Shown here: positions 59,421 to 64,000 of the stretch, one piece after another
How positions within the stretch are numbered: the first letter of the stretch is position 1
How the letters are laid out: every line of letters starts with the position of its first letter
Assembly: GCA_004794785.1 (NCBI GenBank)
Contig: SJOL01001110.1
Span: 1 to 64,000, forward strand
From: Opisthorchis felineus
Lineage: Eukaryota > Platyhelminthes > Trematoda > Opisthorchiida > Opisthorchiidae
Direction of reading: 5' to 3'
DNA: 64,000 nucleotides
The notes under the pieces: model-generated
Database searches by the model: none
What the model saw: only the letters and a program-made list of their open reading frames with translations
Told to the model about the DNA's origin: nothing
Position numbers and translations under genes: made by a program

Positions 59421-61594
59421 GTTTATCTCGGCACCAACTTCGAACTATCCTCACATACCGGCGGATGTCTTCATGTGACCTTTATTGATGTTACCATGAG
59501 CTAGACCTACCGATGCATTTTTTATGTGGAGACCGATGAAAGTCTGATAACGGACCGAATCTTGGAAAATTTGGGCGAACAGTACGAGTCTACAGTCATT
59601 CTAGCATTCCGTAGTTACCAGAGATTGCTGAAGTATAGCAATGAAGCTCTAGATTGGCTACCTTCCAGTCCATAGATCTGTTCCACGCTGACAATTATTA
59701 AACCGTTTGTGGTATAATTGATTACAAGCAAGTATTAAAAGTACCGTTTTTTTGCGCATTTTCGTATCTGGGGCCTACAACAGATAAAAACTTAGTTTTG
59801 GATACCGGAGAACGAGAAGTAGCATAGTGCTTCTGTCCATGATCATTTGATTTCTTTAAACTTTCGTAGTGGCCAGAAATGGCCACACTTCTTCCCCGTG
59901 GAAGGCAATAAAACCACTTAGCGTCTGCACAGTTATTATCCGAGGGGCATGATTAGTCGTCTGGACACCGGTTGGTTAGGTGCATGAGCTGGGTTTGACC
60001 GTACGCTTATGCTTCACCTGCAATGCGGTTCACACTCGATACCTGTGCACATGCTCAAAAAGTCCTGTTAAGCTCTCAGGTCATCGGTATGATATATACG
60101 TAAGCTGAGCTCTCGGTTATAATTTCTTTCTTCTGTTGAAAAGTGCTTTCCTCCCTTGGCTCCTGCAAAGTTTCAGTAAATTATTCAACCCGTCACTGAC
60201 GTCTTTCACGCTGTTACCTCAAGACAGTCTATATCGTTGTGAGTGAAGATCAAAGCAGTTCGGTAGAACGATGCCAGAGGCTTTCATCGCATTATCCCTC
60301 AAATGTATAACGCTATAATATGATGGAGAGGATACATAGATTTCTAGCCTGCCAGCTTAATTCCATGGAAGTGACATACAATGAAACTTGATCGTGCCGT
60401 AGATGACCGGATAGTGAAGAGTCATTTCGAAGGGGCTCCTACTAAGACATCCGTCATCAGGTACTTCTCAGTAGAGAATGAAACGAGCGATACCAGACGT
60501 TACTGCACATCAAAGGAACGTACCTGGATTATTTCACCACAGGGAAGAACACTTCGAGAAACGTTTTCTGTAGAGCTAGTCTACCGCGTCTGAACTTGAG
60601 CACACCTAAGTTGCTAGAATGTCAGGGATATCTGATGTAAGATATAATGCGATAACCCGTAAATGAACGACCATGCCATGTAAACGAAGCTCGTAAGTGT
60701 ACCTCAGTAAATGTGTCTCTGAAAGCCGACGTCCACATGCTGTTGCCAGAAAGCTCAACTGTAAAACGAAATTCATGAATTTTTCTTCCCATTGAAAACT
60801 TAGATTAGATGTTTCCTCGGGCAAGAGCATTTCTTGTTTCCTCCGTCACGCAACCTGATGAATTTCTAGTTCACTTAATTTGTGGAGCAATCTTCTTTTG
60901 TCGAGTATTTCCAAGCAATATACAGTGTCACTAGGGTCAGAAATCATTCGTGCTATGCGCCCAAAACTTTTCATGCCCAGCGCGGAATCTGTACCAAAAT
61001 GTCACTCAGAACATTGTCGGTACACAGATGAAAAGGACCCAACGTTATCGATGCAGGCACAGTCTGTATGGACGGACAGCACTGACGGTGCACGATTCAC
61101 ATTGGTCCAGTCTGTTCCTGTTTCCGGAAACCCATGACCACAGACACCAGTGGCATTGTTCACTTGGTAACTATTGAAACCCATGCGACAAGCCGACACG
61201 GGAAGCAAACAAAACTGGTGATATCAAGCAGATGACTAATGCTGAAACCAAGACGACTGTTACAAGGTCGTAATCAAGGTTGATGGCCCATCTTAGTCGT
61301 GAGGATACCAACCCCGAAATCGGACCCGCTGTCGAGTAAAACACACAAATCTGTAATGCCAAGTGTAGTGTCGCACATCACCTTTTGAATGACGGGACAC
61401 CCGGGGATCAAAACAACTAGACTAGCCGTTTTTGTGCTTGCCAGGTAAACACAGCGGTCTATCAACCTACGGAGCAAACCAAGCTCAAATCTCCTCCGGT
61501 CATGAATCAACCCATGTATAAATTGGAAAAGAGGGATATTATTTTGGGAGTCATGAGGGTTTGTGGACTTCCGGTGGCGTTAGCACTATCCCTG
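59421..61594. other. Nothing recognised
   Basis: Short frames on both strands, no known motif; no tandem repeat. Confidence 0.45.
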
Positions 61595-61770
61595 CTGTAA
61601 CTGTAGCACATTTCGGTGCCTAGCTGCCATGCCACAAAGCAAGAGGGCTGGGATACTGCCAGGTTGTCCAAGCCTAGACAGGGGAAGTCGAGATGCAGAG
61701 GCCGGGTTCGAACCACGGACCTTCCGGTCGGTAAATTCGCGCTATAACCACTGAGCCATCTCGCCCCAAA
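61595..61770 (-). mobile_element. tRNA-derived SINE with the best preserved head
   Basis: On the minus strand it starts GGGGCGAGATGGCTCAGTGG (box A included), followed by GACCGGAAGGTCCGTGGTTC and GAACCCGGCCTCTGC (box B), then the usual body and GGCACCGAAATGTGCTACAG. It is a good reference copy for the family: a tRNA-like 5' part of about 75 bases joined to a unique body of about 100 bases. Confidence 0.92.
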
Positions 61771-64000
61771 CACTCAGCCCCCTGCAACAACCGATAAAAT
61801 AGTTGTCCGCAGCTGTCTAGCATCGGAAATCAAAGTTAAGAACAGAGCTAGAGCACACAGCAACGTACACTGGGACAAGTGAGACCAGTGGTGGTGCATT
61901 GTGAGTTGCGCGAAGAGAAGAGAATACAATCATACTTACCTAAGCGGTGTGAACAGTGTATATCACGGAATTTCGCCCACCTAAACGATGCTTGCATTGA
62001 CTCGACTCATTTAACAAGTGACCCAATCTCATCCAAGGGGCAAAACCTTGTTGTTTAAACAACAAGAGGTAAAGTGGTCACAGTAACAAACGAAAGACAG
62101 TTATGCCTGACAAGAATCTTGGAGAAGCGAAGCAGCTGTTTTAAAAAAACCTCTTTGTTTTGCAGGCGAAAACTTCCACTGTCACGGTAACAAGCAGGTT
62201 CTCGCCCAAACTGTTACACTGTCCCACACCAAGCGGGTAAGACTATTGGGATATCATCAGCCAAGGTGACATCACCAGTGTGTAGTAATGTGTCAATTTT
62301 TTGCGCGCTGGCTATTGATGCATGTGTCTTTTACAAGTACCTCTAAACCAGGCTGAACTTTGATTGTGATTGACTGCTTGGTTGGGCGGTTCTTTTGGTT
62401 GGTTTTTTATCGCATATTCCGACCAGTCGGCGCTTACTAGAGTTTTCAACTCGGTCTATCCTACTGACATCCATCGGTCTTTGCTAATATATTCTCTGAC
62501 CTTGACCTCTATAAGTTTCACTCTGTGACCTAAGATGGTCTGTTTACCGGACGCAGGAGGTAATTTTCAGAGTCGCTGAAAAGTCCCTGTCTAAGGAGGT
62601 GATCAGCATTTCCTCTAATTATGAGAGCCCAGCTGTGGAATGCACCTTTCCCCACCTTCGTTATGAAAACATTCAAACCAATCTAATTCAGACTTGACTT
62701 ATCCTATTTTCGGCAGGGCCTAAAAAATTATTGGTAGCCCCAGATTTACCCTCCAAAATAGGTATCCTGTGAATTGCCAGCAGGCTGCTTGCATCTGAAG
62801 TCATAAAAACTAATTTACGCCTGAAATTTTGGTTCTCTTAAGCTTTTCGTTTTGTTCACTGAGTTTTCTATCTATACTGGGTGACAGGATTCGTTAACTT
62901 CAAATGAGCACGAAATGACCTTGTGCGTGCGTTCCAACTCCTCTGAGAAGGAAGAAACTCAGGATTGTTTGGGATTCATGAGCTGGGTAGTGACGAACAC
63001 GGGGTGCAATATCCAACACTCGACCGACATCCATCCTAAAGATGGTGCTCCGAAGGACCCAATAAGCAGGTCGTCGTAAACGAAGAACATTCTATTCAGG
63101 CATTGTAACCTTCAACCAATACTGAACCAACCATCACCGAGCAGCGGAAGCCAAACTGCATTCTTTCTTCCCAAAAAAAACAACATTCAAACGGGAGCCG
63201 AACGTTTGCATTGTGCCAAATGGTAGCATGCAGGCTGAGTCACCCTCGACACAACGGATCTCCACTAACACTCCAGAAACATAAAGAAACCCTGATTTTA
63301 TTCTACGAACCTACAGTGTCCTCTTGTAAAAGAATTCAGTTGTTTTATCGTACTATTTGGAACAGTTGGCACTCTACGAAATGAGCTCAGCCGAATGCGT
63401 AACTCGCTCCACCAACTAAGTGACTAGGACGGCCAAAATCCCGAACGACCCTGCTATCAACACGGGATTTACAAACCCAACATCAAAACACCACTACTGC
63501 CTTGCCATCTACCACTTCGGTCGCCCGCACCCACTCAGTTCACGCTGGCATGTGTGACGGACCGGAACCATCTGTAGTCTTACTCGCCGCTCAAAAGGAC
63601 GAAGGAGAGGCTCACTGGACCACGTTGTGCCAACACAAGAGGGTTTTCATGGGTAACGCGTTCTTAACGTCGCAATGATTTCCTCTCAGACGGTCATCCA
63701 TATCCTCGACGTCTGATGAGCAACTGCCTGTTGATATCCGACTCCGTCACACCACACCAACGAAAACTTCTTGCTTCAGTAGCGTCGGTTCACAACAATC
63801 ATTTGGCACTCACAGAACTTCAGATTGGCCTACTCAAGGAGACAAGACAACTCACAACGGACACAAATAAGCACAAATGCTTCCAGAAGGCGGCATAGGC
63901 TTGCACGGGCCTTCTCACGCACTGTGTCCAAAACACCCACTGCCTCAGGAAGTCCCCAAATTTAGGTCCCTCCATTGCTGTTGCGTGCAGGTACTACAGT
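61771..64000. other. Nothing recognised at the window end
   Basis: A few short frames (for example + 63716-63898, polar and Leu/Gln-rich). The last 1 kb is rich in AC/CA dinucleotides but has no clear repeat. Confidence 0.45.

Noticed and set aside
61700..61770. Functional tRNA gene (box A and box B present)
   Set aside because: The tRNA-like part is joined to the SINE body, recurs in about fifteen copies, and no proper cloverleaf with an acceptor stem could be drawn.

Overview
This window is eukaryotic nuclear DNA, almost certainly from a parasitic flatworm (trematode). The points in favour are: one multi-exon animal gene with GT-AG introns of 1 to 10 kb; gene-poor flanks; and a dense load of short tRNA-derived SINEs, RTE-like and CR1/Jockey-like LINE fragments and a Penelope-like element. 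The SINE and LINE types resemble what I remember from opisthorchiid flukes (Clonorchis/Opisthorchis). That family-level placement is a recollection, not something the sequence proves.

The only gene I can support firmly is a cytospin-A (SPECC1L) orthologue on the + strand from about 19.2 to 46.6 kb. Five coding exons join in phase to about 1169 codons, close to the vertebrate length. They encode a basic Ser/Thr-rich head, several coiled coils containing the diagnostic [10 protein letters not shown] block, a low-complexity linker, and a C-terminal calponin-homology (CH) actin-binding domain split by the last intron. The first coding exon carries more than half of the protein.

Region by region. 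0-7 kb holds three related LINE-type 3' repeats (two +, one -), a broken CR1/Jockey-like reverse transcriptase and one copy of a ~280 bp repeat. 7-10 kb is unrecognised. 10-18.4 kb is a graveyard of RTE-like 3' ends, SINEs and a foldback-element end; one SINE sits inside an RTE copy with its target-site duplication intact, and a lone N marks a suspicious junction at 14067. 19.2-46.6 kb is the SPECC1L gene, whose introns carry RTE copies, an inverted-repeat element and at least nine SINEs, three with clean 11-13 bp target-site duplications. 46.6-52 kb is flank with an RTE fragment. 52.5-56.9 kb is a cluster of four long inverted repeats, including a ~310 bp TIR element with TA ends and a ~450 bp near-palindrome. 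58.2-59.3 kb is a degenerate Penelope-like element with both reverse-transcriptase and GIY-YIG signatures. The final 4.5 kb holds one SINE and otherwise nothing I recognise.

I find no rRNA gene, functional tRNA gene, CRISPR array or bacterial-type operon. I see no clear new multi-gene system. The most unusual material is the inverted-repeat cluster, the mobile-element families and a cysteine cluster inside SPECC1L.
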